A stretch of DNA of 64,000 bases from Hyphomicrobiales bacterium (lineage in GTDB: Bacteria > Pseudomonadota > Alphaproteobacteria > Rhizobiales > Xanthobacteraceae). Within the stretch, counting starts at the first letter, position 1. Each line of letters opens with the position of its first letter. Positions 7,589 through 15,602 of the stretch are shown here, one piece after another. The stretch is from positions 1 through 64,000 of the forward strand of contig PLBP01000017.1 of NCBI GenBank assembly GCA_003135415.1. The letters are read 5' to 3'. Both the position numbers and the translations under genes were made by a program. The notes below the pieces were generated by a model. That model worked only from the letters and a program-made list of their open reading frames with translations, made no database searches and was not told where the DNA came from.

Positions 7589-9196
7589 TTAATTACGCTG
7601 GCGCAATAAAGCGAGCGCCTCGGGCGTGTCGACATCGACGAAAACCGATTCGTCCTCGACCAGCACCTCCACTACGGCGTCGGCGTAGAGGCCGATCAGA
7701 TGGCGCGCGCCGACGTCGCCTTCTAACCGGGCGAGATCGTGGAACAATCGGCGCGACCAGACCACCGGATTGCCACGCTTGCCGTTCCGCGTGGGAACCG
7801 CGATCAGCGCGCCGCGAACGGGATCGATCGCAGCCGCGAGACGATCGATCAATGAGCCCGAAACCTCCGGCATGTCGCCGAGCACCACCGCCACGGCATC
7901 GATTTCGGGCGGAAGCGCCGCGAGCCCCGCTCGCAGCGACGTGGAGAGACCTTCGACGAAACGCGGATTTTGAACGAACGAAACATCGAGACCCTTCAGC
8001 GCCGCCGCAACCCGCTCGTCTTGATGACCGGTCACCACGATCACCGGCCGCGCTTTCGAGGCGAGCGCCGCCTCCGCCGTGTGCCGCACGATCGGCTTCT
8101 TCTTGAAGTCGGCGAGCAGCTTGTTTTCCGGCCCCATGCGCTTGCCGCGTCCTGCCGCGAGCACGATTGCCGCGACATGCAACGCCTGCGCGGGCTGCGG
8201 CGGGATCTCGCGCGGCTGCGGCCGTGTCACGATCTCCATCAAGAGGCCGCCGACGCCGAGCGCGGTGACGTCCTCGCGCGTCACCGGAAGACCGGCAACG
8301 AGGCGCGCGAGCAGCCAGTCGAAGCCGTTTTCCTTCGGGCTGCGGGCGCAGCCGGGCGCACCGATCACCGGGACCGCGCCGACGGCGCCGATCAGCATGA
8401 GATTGCCCGGATCAACGGGCATGCCGAAATGCTCGATGCGACCGCCCGCTTCCTCGATCGCGGTCGGAATCACGTCGCGCCGGTCGGCGATGGCGGAGGC
8501 GCCGAAGACGATCACGAGGTCGGCGTTCTCCGCGAGCGCGCTCTTGATCGATTGGCTCAAGGCTTTCGCCTCATGCGGCACCCGTTCATCGGACAAAATG
8601 GCCGCGCCCATCGGCGCGAGCCGCGCCGCCGTCACGCGTACGGTTTTTTCGATGACCTTTTCGGCAAGACCCGGCAGCCGGGTGGATACGAGCGCCACGC
8701 GCTTCAATTTGAACGGCGCGATGGAAAGCAGCGGCTTCGCCGCCGCAAGCGCCGCGCGCTGCACCTCGCCCGCGACCGCGAATGGAATGATCTTGATCGT
8801 CCCCACCATCTCGCCTTCGCGCACGGAGCGGTAAGCGGGCAGTGTGGCGAAGGTCACCGCCTCATCGACGCGGTTGAGCCGCTCGACGCCTTCGCGATCG
8901 ACAAGCAGCACGCCGGCGCGCTCGGCATGAAGATTGGAACGGCCGGTGAAAGCGGGCTCGACCGCGATCCCGCTTGCTGCCACCGCGCGGGCGAGGGCCG
9001 CGGCCGCTTCGTCTTCCGACACATCGCCGGGCTCAAGCCGCGCCACGACGACCTCGGCGAATCTGGCCGCGCGAAGGGCTGCAATGTCGGCTTCGGAAAT
9101 GATCGTGCCCTTGCGCACGACTTTGGCGCCGGCGCGAACCGAATGCACCGTGATCGCTCCCAGGGCCTCACTGAGCGCAACCGGACCGAATTTCAC
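7589..9196 (-). CDS. Molybdopterin-binding (MoeA/MogA-like) and MobA-like nucleotidyltransferase fusion
   Basis: The roughly 535-residue protein has two parts. Residues 1-340 form a molybdopterin-binding MoeA/MogA-like domain (LVIVFGASAIADRRD, then GMPVDPGNLMLIG and GAPGCARSPKENGFDW). Residues 350-535 form a MobA/MocA-like NTP-transferase domain with the nucleotide loop IVLAAGRGKRMGPENKLL and the segment VVLGDMPEVS. Such fusions process molybdenum cofactor, for example making the cytosine dinucleotide form used by xanthine-dehydrogenase/CO-dehydrogenase-type enzymes. The GTG at 9196 overlaps the stop of the XdhC-like gene in a GTGA, which favours it over the longer upstream reading. It is the last gene of the coxG-xdhC accessory operon. 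Confidence 0.88.
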   Translation of the reverse strand: MKFGPVALSEALGAITVHSVRAGAKVVRKGTIISEADIAALRAARFAEVVVARLEPGDVSEDEAAAALARAVAASGIAVEPAFTGRSNLHAERAGVLLVDREGVERLNRVDEAVTFATLPAYRSVREGEMVGTIKIIPFAVAGEVQRAALAAAKPLLSIAPFKLKRVALVSTRLPGLAEKVIEKTVRVTAARLAPMGAAILSDERVPHEAKALSQSIKSALAENADLVIVFGASAIADRRDVIPTAIEEAGGRIEHFGMPVDPGNLMLIGAVGAVPVIGAPGCARSPKENGFDWLLARLVAGLPVTREDVTALGVGGLLMEIVTRPQPREIPPQPAQALHVAAIVLAAGRGKRMGPENKLLADFKKKPIVRHTAEAALASKARPVIVVTGHQDERVAAALKGLDVSFVQNPRFVEGLSTSLRAGLAALPPEIDAVAVVLGDMPEVSGSLIDRLAAAIDPVRGALIAVPTRNGKRGNPVVWSRRLFHDLARLEGDVGARHLIGLYADAVVEVLVEDESVFVDVDTPEALALLRQRN

Positions 9197-9885
9197 GCCT
9201 TTGCCTCCGGCCCGCGGCGAAGGCGAAGCGTGATCTCCGCCAGAATCGCGACCGCGATTTCCGCCGGGGTCGCCGCCCCAATCGATAAGCCAATCGGCGC
9301 ATGAATACGCGCGATCGCCTCCTCGCCAAGCCCGCGCGCGCGCAAATGCTCGACCCTCCGCGCATGCGTCTTCTTCGAGCCGAGCGCGCCGACATAAAAA
9401 CATCCGGCCCTGAGTGCGGCTTCCAGCGCCGGCTCGTCGATTTTCGGATCGTGGGTGAGCGCGACGAAGGCGGTCCAATGGTCGAGGTCGATTTTCGGCA
9501 AGGCCTGATCCGGCCATTCCGCCAACAACGGCACGTCGGGAAAGCGCTCGGGCGTCGCGAAGGCCGTGCGCGGATCGACGATGGTCACGTCATAGGCGAG
9601 CATGCGCGCCATCGGCGCCAACGCCTGGCTGATGTGAACGGCACCGGTGATGACCATGCGCGGCGGCGGCACGTGCAATTCCAAAAAGGAACGCCCTCCC
9701 TCCGCCTCGGCGGTCCCGCTTTTGCCGGAGCGGATCTGCGCCTTCAGGATCGCCGCGAGCGGATCCTGGTCGACGTCCTGCTCGCGCACGAGCCGCTGCG
9801 CTCCGCTGGCGAGTTCGGTGACGATGATGGCGGCACGCCGCGCGGTGCGCTCGGCATTCAGGGCAACGATGAGATCGAGGCGCAT
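9193..9885 (-). CDS. XdhC-family protein (Rossmann domain half)
   Basis: This 230-residue XdhC/CoxF-type maturation factor ends in the XdhC Rossmann domain: ITGAVHISQALAPMARMLAYDVTIVDPR, then THDPKIDEPAL and YVGALGSKKTHARR, with IGAATPAEIAVAILAEI near the C-terminus. XdhC proteins bind molybdenum cofactor, protect it and insert the sulfurated form into xanthine-dehydrogenase/CO-dehydrogenase family enzymes. The N-terminal XdhC_CoxI domain is carried by a separate small protein encoded just upstream. The gene overlaps the downstream fusion gene by 4 bp. Confidence 0.88.
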   Translation of the reverse strand: MRLDLIVALNAERTARRAAIIVTELASGAQRLVREQDVDQDPLAAILKAQIRSGKSGTAEAEGGRSFLELHVPPPRMVITGAVHISQALAPMARMLAYDVTIVDPRTAFATPERFPDVPLLAEWPDQALPKIDLDHWTAFVALTHDPKIDEPALEAALRAGCFYVGALGSKKTHARRVEHLRARGLGEEAIARIHAPIGLSIGAATPAEIAVAILAEITLRLRRGPEAKA

Positions 9886-9903
9886 TCGAAATTTTCGCGG
9901 CGG

Positions 9904-10233
9904 CTATTCCACCTTCTCGATATAGACCCGGATCGTGCCGCCGCAGGAAAGACCCGCCTTCCACGCGGTCTCATCAGCAACGCCGAATTCGAGAAGCTTG
10001 GGCTTTCCGTCTTTGATAACCGCGGCCGCCTCCACGATCACGTCTCCCTCGACGCAGCCGCCGGAGACCGAGCCGAGAAAGTTGTCGTGCTCATCGATCA
10101 CGAGGTGGCTGCCGACCGGACGCGGCGCCGAGCCCCAGGTCTCGACCACGGTGGCAAGCGCGACACCGCGGCCTTCGCGGCGCCAGCGCTCCGCCATCGT
10201 CAGCACATCGTCACTCGCTTGAGTTTTCGTCAT
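9904..10233 (-). CDS. XdhC/CoxI N-terminal-domain protein
   Basis: This 109-residue protein consists only of the XdhC_CoxI domain: ATVVETWGSAPRPVGSHLVI, SVSGGCVEGDVIVEA and the cysteine motif LSCGGTIRVY near the end. In full-length XdhC this domain precedes the Rossmann domain, which here is the next gene. The ATG at 10233 is chosen because GGGAG stands 6 bases before it; an ATG 15 bases upstream is possible. The gene lies between the coxG-like and XdhC Rossmann genes with short gaps, so it is an operon member. Confidence 0.88.
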   Translation of the reverse strand: MTKTQASDDVLTMAERWRREGRGVALATVVETWGSAPRPVGSHLVIDEHDNFLGSVSGGCVEGDVIVEAAAVIKDGKPKLLEFGVADETAWKAGLSCGGTIRVYIEKVE

Positions 10234-10250
10234 GATTTGCTCCCGCATTC

Positions 10251-10697
10251 CTATTCGCTCAGCGCCTTGGCGAAATTGTCGAAGAAGCGATCGGCAGTTT
10301 TCTTCGCGGTCCCCGCGAGCAATCGCTGGCCGAGCTGCGCGATCTTGCCGCCGACGCTGGCCTCCGCCGTATAAACGAGCTTGGTTCCTTCCGGCACGTC
10401 GGAGAGGGTGACGGCCGCATTGCCCTTGGCAAAACCCGCGACGCCGCCCTCGCCTTCGCCGACGATCTTATAGCTCTCCGGCGGCACCAGATCCTCGAGC
10501 TTCACCCGGCCCTTGAAGCGCGCCTTGACCGGTCCCGCCTCTAAGCGGGCCACCGCGGTGAATTCGGTGTCGGAAACCTTCTCCAGCGACTCACACCCCG
10601 GAATGCAGCGCTTGAGCATTTCGGGATCGTTCAGCGCCTTCCATACTTCCTTGCGGGCGATCGGCAGTACGTATTCACCCGTCATATTGAGTGCCAT
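10251..10697 (-). CDS. CoxG-like SRPBCC protein (CO dehydrogenase subunit G family)
   Basis: The 148-residue protein is a START/SRPBCC-fold CoxG relative: MALNMTGEYVLPIARKEVW, then LKRCIPGCESLEK, AVARLEAGPVKARFKGRV and VGGKIAQLGQRLLAG. CoxG helps attach aerobic CO dehydrogenase to the membrane in Oligotropha, and homologues accompany many molybdenum hydroxylases. The start is set by GAGGAGA upstream of the ATG at 10697. It is the first gene of a four-gene accessory operon. The structural large, medium and small subunits (coxL/M/S or xdh-like) are not in this window. Confidence 0.9.
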   Translation of the reverse strand: MALNMTGEYVLPIARKEVWKALNDPEMLKRCIPGCESLEKVSDTEFTAVARLEAGPVKARFKGRVKLEDLVPPESYKIVGEGEGGVAGFAKGNAAVTLSDVPEGTKLVYTAEASVGGKIAQLGQRLLAGTAKKTADRFFDNFAKALSE

Positions 10698-10806
10698 GAA
10701 TTGCTCTCCTCGGCCTAAGATAGCGATCAACGCCTGCCGTTGCACCCCCGGACTTCCGGTGCAGGGCACCGCAGCGTAAAGTCCCGCTCCCTTCCATCGC
10801 CTTCCC

Positions 10807-12204
10807 ATGATCGAGACCGAATTGTCCCTATCCCCGCTTCTGGCGTCGCTTTTCACCACGGCCGAAATGCGCGCGCTCCATGCGGACGGTGCGGTGATCG
10901 GGCGCATGCTCGAGTTCGAGGCGGCACTCGCACGCGCGGAAGCAGTCGAAGGCGTGATCCCGCGCAGCGCCGTAGCCGCGATCAAATCCGCCTGCAATCC
11001 CGCCCGCTTCGACGCAGCAGCACTCGGAAAAACGGCCGCGCTCTCCGGCAATCCGGCGATTCCGTTCGTCAAGGCGCTGACCGCCGAGGTCGCGAAGCGA
11101 AATCGCGAAGCCGCGCGCTACGTCCATTGGGGGGCGACGAGCCAAGATGTCATCGATACCGCGGCGGTGATCGCGATCAGGGAAAGCGTGGAGCTTCTCG
11201 ATCGCGATCTTGCGCGCGCGATCAAAGCCTTCGCTCGTCTCGCCAGAAAACACCGCAAGACACCACTCGCCGCGCGCACGTGGCTGCAGCAAGCGCTTCC
11301 CACCGTCTTCGGGCTGAAGCTCGCGCGTTGGGCCGCACTCGTCGCGCGCGCGCGCGAAAATCTACACGAGGCCGCGGCGAAAGCCGCCGTCCTTCAATTC
11401 GGCGGCGCCGCGGGCACGCTTGCAGCCCTTGGAAAAAAAGGCCCAAGGGTCGCAAAGCGACTTGCCGAAGAGCTCGATCTTCGGCTCGATGCGCCCTGGC
11501 ACGCGGAGCGCGACCGCATCGCGAATGTCGCGAGCGCCGTCGGCATCCTAATCGGCGCGGGCGGAAAGATCGCGCGCGACGTCTCGCTCCTGATGCAGAC
11601 CGAGGTCGGCGAGGTGTCCGAGCCTACGGGCCACGGACGTGGCGGCTCCTCGACAATGCCGCATAAGCGCAACCCGGTCGCCTGCGCGCAGATCCTCGCC
11701 GCCGCGAACCTCGCGCCCGGCCTCGTCGCGAGCCTCTTATCCGGCATGGTGCAGGAACAGGAGCGCGCGCTCGGCGGCTGGCAAGCCGAATGGATCGCGA
11801 TCCCGCAACTCTTTCTGCTCGCCTCGGGCGTTGCTTCCCGCTTGGCGGAGATCGCGGAGGGAATGGAGATTGACGCCGCGCGGATGCGCAAGAACCTCGA
11901 TGCGACGCATGGATTGATCATGGGCGAAGCGGTCCAGATGGCGCTGGGCGCAACACTCGGCCGGCTTGAAGCGCACGATCTCTTGGAGGTCGCGAGCAAG
12001 CGCGCGGCGAAGGAACGCCGCCCCTTGATCGAAGTGCTATCCCGCATGCCCGAAGTCACCAAGGTGCTGCCGCGCGAGAAACTGGCGCGGCTCTTCGACC
12101 CGCTTGCCTACCTTGGCAGCGCCGAGCCATTTCTCGAGCGGACGCTCGCGGGCGTGGAAAAATCCCTCAAGCATTCATCGACGAAATCAAGAAGGAAACG
12201 CTAA
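10807..12204 (+). CDS. pcaB: 3-carboxy-cis,cis-muconate cycloisomerase
   Basis: The 465-residue fumarase/aspartase-superfamily enzyme converts 3-carboxy-cis,cis-muconate to gamma-carboxymuconolactone in the protocatechuate branch of the beta-ketoadipate pathway. Evidence is VHWGATSQDVIDTA, the signature [19 protein letters not shown] (about residues 277-295), and the Trp-rich EQERALGGWQAEW segment typical of PcaB. The protein ends in a basic tail (KSRRKR). Its stop overlaps the pcaD start by one base (TAATG), and pcaC follows. The ring-cleavage genes pcaG/pcaH are not adjacent. Confidence 0.93.
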   Translation: MIETELSLSPLLASLFTTAEMRALHADGAVIGRMLEFEAALARAEAVEGVIPRSAVAAIKSACNPARFDAAALGKTAALSGNPAIPFVKALTAEVAKRNREAARYVHWGATSQDVIDTAAVIAIRESVELLDRDLARAIKAFARLARKHRKTPLAARTWLQQALPTVFGLKLARWAALVARARENLHEAAAKAAVLQFGGAAGTLAALGKKGPRVAKRLAEELDLRLDAPWHAERDRIANVASAVGILIGAGGKIARDVSLLMQTEVGEVSEPTGHGRGGSSTMPHKRNPVACAQILAAANLAPGLVASLLSGMVQEQERALGGWQAEWIAIPQLFLLASGVASRLAEIAEGMEIDAARMRKNLDATHGLIMGEAVQMALGATLGRLEAHDLLEVASKRAAKERRPLIEVLSRMPEVTKVLPREKLARLFDPLAYLGSAEPFLERTLAGVEKSLKHSSTKSRRKR

Positions 12205-12980
12205 TGCCGACCATCGATGCCAACGGATGCCCGATCCATGTGGAGATCGAAGGCCCGGACAAGGCGCCTGTGCTCCTCTTCTCGAATTCGCTCGGGACCA
12301 ATCTCCACATGTGGGATGAGCAGGCCAAGCATTTCGCTAAGAAATTCCGCGTCGTTCGCTACGACCAGCGCGGACACGGCAAGTCCGGCGCGCCCAAAGT
12401 GCCCTATACGCTCGAGCGGCTCGGTAAGGACGTGGTCGCGATCCTCGACGGCCTCAAGATCGAGCGCGCGCATTTCTGCGGCCTCTCCATGGGCGGCTTC
12501 ACCGGCATGTGGCTCGGTCGGCTTGCGCCGAAGCGCATCGGCAAGCTCATCCTCAGCAACACCGCCGCCAAGATCGGCGACCCCATTATTTGGAACGGCC
12601 GCATTCAAACCGTGTTGGGAAAAGGCATGGGCGCGATCGTCGATGGCGTGTTGGAGCGCTGGTTCACCAAGACGTTCCGCGAAAAATCGGCACCAGCGGT
12701 CGCCGTCGTTCGCGAAATGCTGCTGACGACAGCGCCGCACGGCTATGCCGGCTGCTCCGCCGCGATCCGCGACATGGATCAGCGCTGGGACATCGGCACC
12801 ATCGCCCTGCCCACCCTCATCATCGCCGGCGAGCACGACCCGGCGACCACGGTGAAAGACGCCGAGTTGGTCGCGAGCCGCATCAAGGGCTCCAAATTCG
12901 TGAAGTTGGATGCAGCTCATCTTTCGAACATCGAACAAAGCAAACAGTACACCGATACGATCGAGAAATTTCTCGGCTAG
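12204..12980 (+). CDS. pcaD: 3-oxoadipate enol-lactonase
   Basis: The 258-residue alpha/beta hydrolase has the nucleophile elbow GLSMGGF, the DQRGHGKSGAP segment after strand 3 and a C-terminal catalytic His in DAAHLSNIEQ. PcaD hydrolyses beta-ketoadipate enol-lactone to beta-ketoadipate. The position between pcaB and pcaC fixes the assignment among similar hydrolases. The stop codon TAG (12978-12980) is followed immediately by a copy of the GATCATGC repeat. Confidence 0.93.
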   Translation: MPTIDANGCPIHVEIEGPDKAPVLLFSNSLGTNLHMWDEQAKHFAKKFRVVRYDQRGHGKSGAPKVPYTLERLGKDVVAILDGLKIERAHFCGLSMGGFTGMWLGRLAPKRIGKLILSNTAAKIGDPIIWNGRIQTVLGKGMGAIVDGVLERWFTKTFREKSAPAVAVVREMLLTTAPHGYAGCSAAIRDMDQRWDIGTIALPTLIIAGEHDPATTVKDAELVASRIKGSKFVKLDAAHLSNIEQSKQYTDTIEKFLG

Positions 12981-13062
12981 AGCATGATCCCGAAAAAGCC
13001 TGTCCCCGGACTTGATCCGGGGGTGGAACCGGTTTTCGGAAAAGATCATGCTTCAGCAAAAT
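12981..13062 (+). repeat. Interspersed GATCATGC palindromic repeat, copy 2 (long form)
   Basis: The copy begins directly after the pcaD stop (TAG then AGCATGATCC), carries the internal hairpin CCCGGA-CTTGA-TCCGGG and the AACCGGTTTTCGG core, and ends GATCATGCTTCAGCAAAAT. It fills almost the whole pcaD-pcaC gap. The pcaC ribosome-binding site (AGGAG) lies directly after it. Confidence 0.85.
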
Positions 13063-13075
13063 AGGAGCGAACGTT

Positions 13076-13468
13076 ATGGACGATTCTGAACGCTTTGCTG
13101 CCGGCATGAAAAAGCGCCGCCAGGTCCTGGGCGACGCCTGGGTCGAGCGCTCGATCACGCGCCGGAACGATTTCAATGGCGACTTCCTCGATTTCCTCAC
13201 CCGCTCCTGCTGGGGCGACGTGTGGCTGCGCCCGCATTTCGACGACCGCACGCGGCGGATCATCGTGATCGCCACCATGATCGCGCTCGGCCGCTGGGAG
13301 GAATTCCGCCTGCATATGCGCGCGGCCCTCGTGGAGGGAAAATTCTCCCAGGACGACATCAAGGAAATTATCCTGCAGCAGGCGGTCTATTGCGGCGTTC
13401 CCGCCGCCAATAGCGCCATGAAAGAAGCCGGAGAAGTTCTCGAGGAAATCGGAAAGAGCAAAGCCTAG
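13076..13468 (+). CDS. pcaC: 4-carboxymuconolactone decarboxylase
   Basis: This 130-residue AhpD-like-fold enzyme decarboxylates gamma-carboxymuconolactone to beta-ketoadipate enol-lactone, the step between PcaB and PcaD. Family marks are FNGDFLDFLTRSCWGDVW, TRRIIVIATMIALGRWEEFRLHM and the catalytic region QQAVYCGVPAANSA. AGGAG precedes the start. Its TAG stop shares the palindrome CTAG with the TAG of the convergent AraC-family gene, so no spacer separates the two coding regions. Confidence 0.95.
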   Translation: MDDSERFAAGMKKRRQVLGDAWVERSITRRNDFNGDFLDFLTRSCWGDVWLRPHFDDRTRRIIVIATMIALGRWEEFRLHMRAALVEGKFSQDDIKEIILQQAVYCGVPAANSAMKEAGEVLEEIGKSKA

Positions 13469-14427
13469 GCGCTCATCCGCCGCCGCGCCGGCCGCTCGAG
13501 CGGCTGCACGCGGTCGCCTTTGCCCGCATGTCCGTGCGAACGAAAGGCTTGCGGCGTGGTTCCGGTTTGCTTGCGGAAGAAACGCGCGAAGTGCGAAGGG
13601 TCGGCAAAGGCGAGATCGTAGGCGATCTCGCCGATCGAAAGATTGGTGAAGACGAGCTGGCGCTTCGCTTCCGTCAGCACGCGCTGGCGAATCAAATGGC
13701 CGGCGGTGACCCCGGCGGCGCGCTTGACGTGGTCGTTGAGACGATCGGGCGTCACCGCCAATTTCGCCGCGTAGAAAGCGATATGCCGCTCGCGGCGGAA
13801 ATGATTCTCGATCAGGCGGCGCAATGCCTCGACCGTGGGATCGGCAATCGCGAGCGTGACGGTTCCGGTGCGGGCGCGGCTTGCCGCCAAACGCGCCACC
13901 TCGACCGCGATGAGCGCAATATAGGAGCGCATCGCGATCCGATGACCCTCACGGGCGAGAAAATGCTCCTCGTGCAAATCCCGGCAGAGCGCCACGAGCC
14001 GTCTTGTTTCGCCTTCGCTCGCGAGCGGCACCACCGGGTCCGACGCCAGCGCCTTCAGGCGCTCGAGTGCAGCGGCCGAGCGCTCGCCAATCGCCTCGGC
14101 CACGTCCTCGGTGAAGGTGACGACCCAGCCTTCGCTCACCTCGGGAAGGTAGCGGAAGCCGTGCGCCACGGTCGGCGGCACCAGAATCGCGGCAGGCGCC
14201 TTGAAGGCGACAGAGGCCGTCTCGAAGGACATTTCGCCACCGCCGCGCTCGACCACAAAAATCTGGAACAGGTTGCGGTGCCGGTGCGCCTGGATGGTCC
14301 AGTTGTGAATCGAGGAGCGCGACGACAGCGTCTCGACATGGACGAAATCGAACGCCTGATCGTCCGGCGGATCGCCGTATAGATGAAAGAGCGGAAGGGC
14401 CGTGGCCGATCTCATGGAGCCAAGCAT
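13465..14427 (-). CDS. AraC-family regulator, PobR-like
   Basis: This roughly 320-residue activator has an N-terminal cupin-like sensor region (LFHLYGDPP, NWTIQAHRHRNLFQIFVVERGGGEM) as in PobR, the activator of p-hydroxybenzoate hydroxylase. The two C-terminal helix-turn-helix units (RRERHIAFYAAKLAVTPDRL and LSIGEIAYDLAFADPSHFARFFRK with TPQAFR) are of AraC type. Its location beside pcaBDC suggests control of aromatic acid catabolism. The start is uncertain: ATG 14427 gives this length, and ATG 14415 (MRSATALPLF) is equally plausible; neither has a clear ribosome-binding site. Confidence 0.88.
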   Translation of the reverse strand: MLGSMRSATALPLFHLYGDPPDDQAFDFVHVETLSSRSSIHNWTIQAHRHRNLFQIFVVERGGGEMSFETASVAFKAPAAILVPPTVAHGFRYLPEVSEGWVVTFTEDVAEAIGERSAAALERLKALASDPVVPLASEGETRRLVALCRDLHEEHFLAREGHRIAMRSYIALIAVEVARLAASRARTGTVTLAIADPTVEALRRLIENHFRRERHIAFYAAKLAVTPDRLNDHVKRAAGVTAGHLIRQRVLTEAKRQLVFTNLSIGEIAYDLAFADPSHFARFFRKQTGTTPQAFRSHGHAGKGDRVQPLERPARRRMSA

Positions 14428-14466
14428 AGGCGAGCCGGGAGCCGGCGCAACCCGCCTTGCCTCCGC

Positions 14467-15444
14467 TTATTCGACCGTGACGCCGCTTGCCTTAATGGGG
14501 CCTGCCCATTTCTCGATTTCGCTCTTCACGAATTGGCCGAGATATTCCGGCGTCGCGCGGTCGTTGGACACAACTTGCACGCCAAGGCCTTGCAGCCGTT
14601 CGCGCACCGACGGCGTATTCATCGACTGCACCACCGCGCTATTGAGCTTCTTCACGATCGCCGCGGGTGTGCCTTTGGGGAGGAAAATCGCGCTCCAAGA
14701 ATAGGCCTCCAACCCCTTCGTGCCCTGCTCGAGCCCGGTCGGCACGTTTGGGAGCGCCTGCGAGCGCTCCTTCGTCATCATAGCAATCGCCTTGATGGTA
14801 CCGCCTTCGATCTGCGGCTTCGCCGTGCTGATGAAGTCGCAAATGAAATCGATGCGGCCGCCTAAGAGGTCCTGCATCGCAGGACCCGTGCCGCGATAGG
14901 GGATGTGGGTGATGTCAACACCGATCACGGAATTCGCCACAACGCAGGCGAGATGCGTGGCTGAGCCCGCGCCGGCCGAGCCGTAGGACATTTTCGCCTG
15001 ATTGGCCTTGGCATAGGCGATGAACTCTTTCAGATTATTGACCGGCAGGTCCTTGCGGGCGATCAGCACGATCGGTGTCTCCGCGATCAAGGCCACCGGC
15101 GCGAAGTCGGTCGCAGCGTTATAGGCGGGATGCTTATAGAGCGTCTGGTTCTGGGCATGGGTGCCGACGCTTCCCTGCACGAACTGGTAGCCGTCGGGAT
15201 CGGCCTTGGCCACGCGATCGGAGCCAGTCATGCCACCCGCGCCGGCGATGTTCTCAACGATCACCTGCTGCCCCAGAACTTCCGACATGCGCTGCGCGAC
15301 GATGCGGCCGATGCCGTCCTGCGGGCCGCCGGCGGCGAATGGGATTACCATCGTGACCGAGCGCGTCGGCCATTCTTGCGCGTGTGCCGTTCCCGCGAAC
15401 GCCAACAGGCCCGCAACCGCAATACGGATCGCCGTTTTCGACAT
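14467..15444 (-). CDS. TctC/Bug-type tripartite tricarboxylate transporter substrate-binding protein
   Basis: The 325-residue periplasmic binding protein has a cleavable signal peptide (cut after GTAHA). Bug-family motifs follow: WPTRSVTMVIPFAAGGPQD, VVENIAGAGGMTGSDRVAKA, PDGYQF and the pocket loop YGSAGAGSATHL with HIPYRGTGPAMQDLLGG. Bug proteins bind carboxylates or aromatic acids, often as orphans serving distant TctAB permeases. No tctA/tctB lies next to it. Proximity to the pca genes and the PobR-like regulator makes an aromatic or dicarboxylic acid ligand plausible, but that is inference. Confidence 0.92.
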   Translation of the reverse strand: MSKTAIRIAVAGLLAFAGTAHAQEWPTRSVTMVIPFAAGGPQDGIGRIVAQRMSEVLGQQVIVENIAGAGGMTGSDRVAKADPDGYQFVQGSVGTHAQNQTLYKHPAYNAATDFAPVALIAETPIVLIARKDLPVNNLKEFIAYAKANQAKMSYGSAGAGSATHLACVVANSVIGVDITHIPYRGTGPAMQDLLGGRIDFICDFISTAKPQIEGGTIKAIAMMTKERSQALPNVPTGLEQGTKGLEAYSWSAIFLPKGTPAAIVKKLNSAVVQSMNTPSVRERLQGLGVQVVSNDRATPEYLGQFVKSEIEKWAGPIKASGVTVE

Positions 15445-15602
15445 TATTCCCTCCCCAGACCGGCAACTTTCTCGCTTCCACGGCGCGGACGGTCAAGCCC
15501 AGCTTTTGGGCTGAGGCCCATTTGTCGGGGTCTCGGAGCCGTGTAAACCTAATGCGGGCGAGATACTGACGCTCGCGCGCGGGGAAATTCAGGGGCACGC
15601 GC

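Noticed and set aside
9197-9517. Longer N-terminus of the molybdopterin-binding fusion
   Set aside because: It would overlap the XdhC-like gene by 320 bases; the GTG at 9196 in a GTGA overlap is far more likely.
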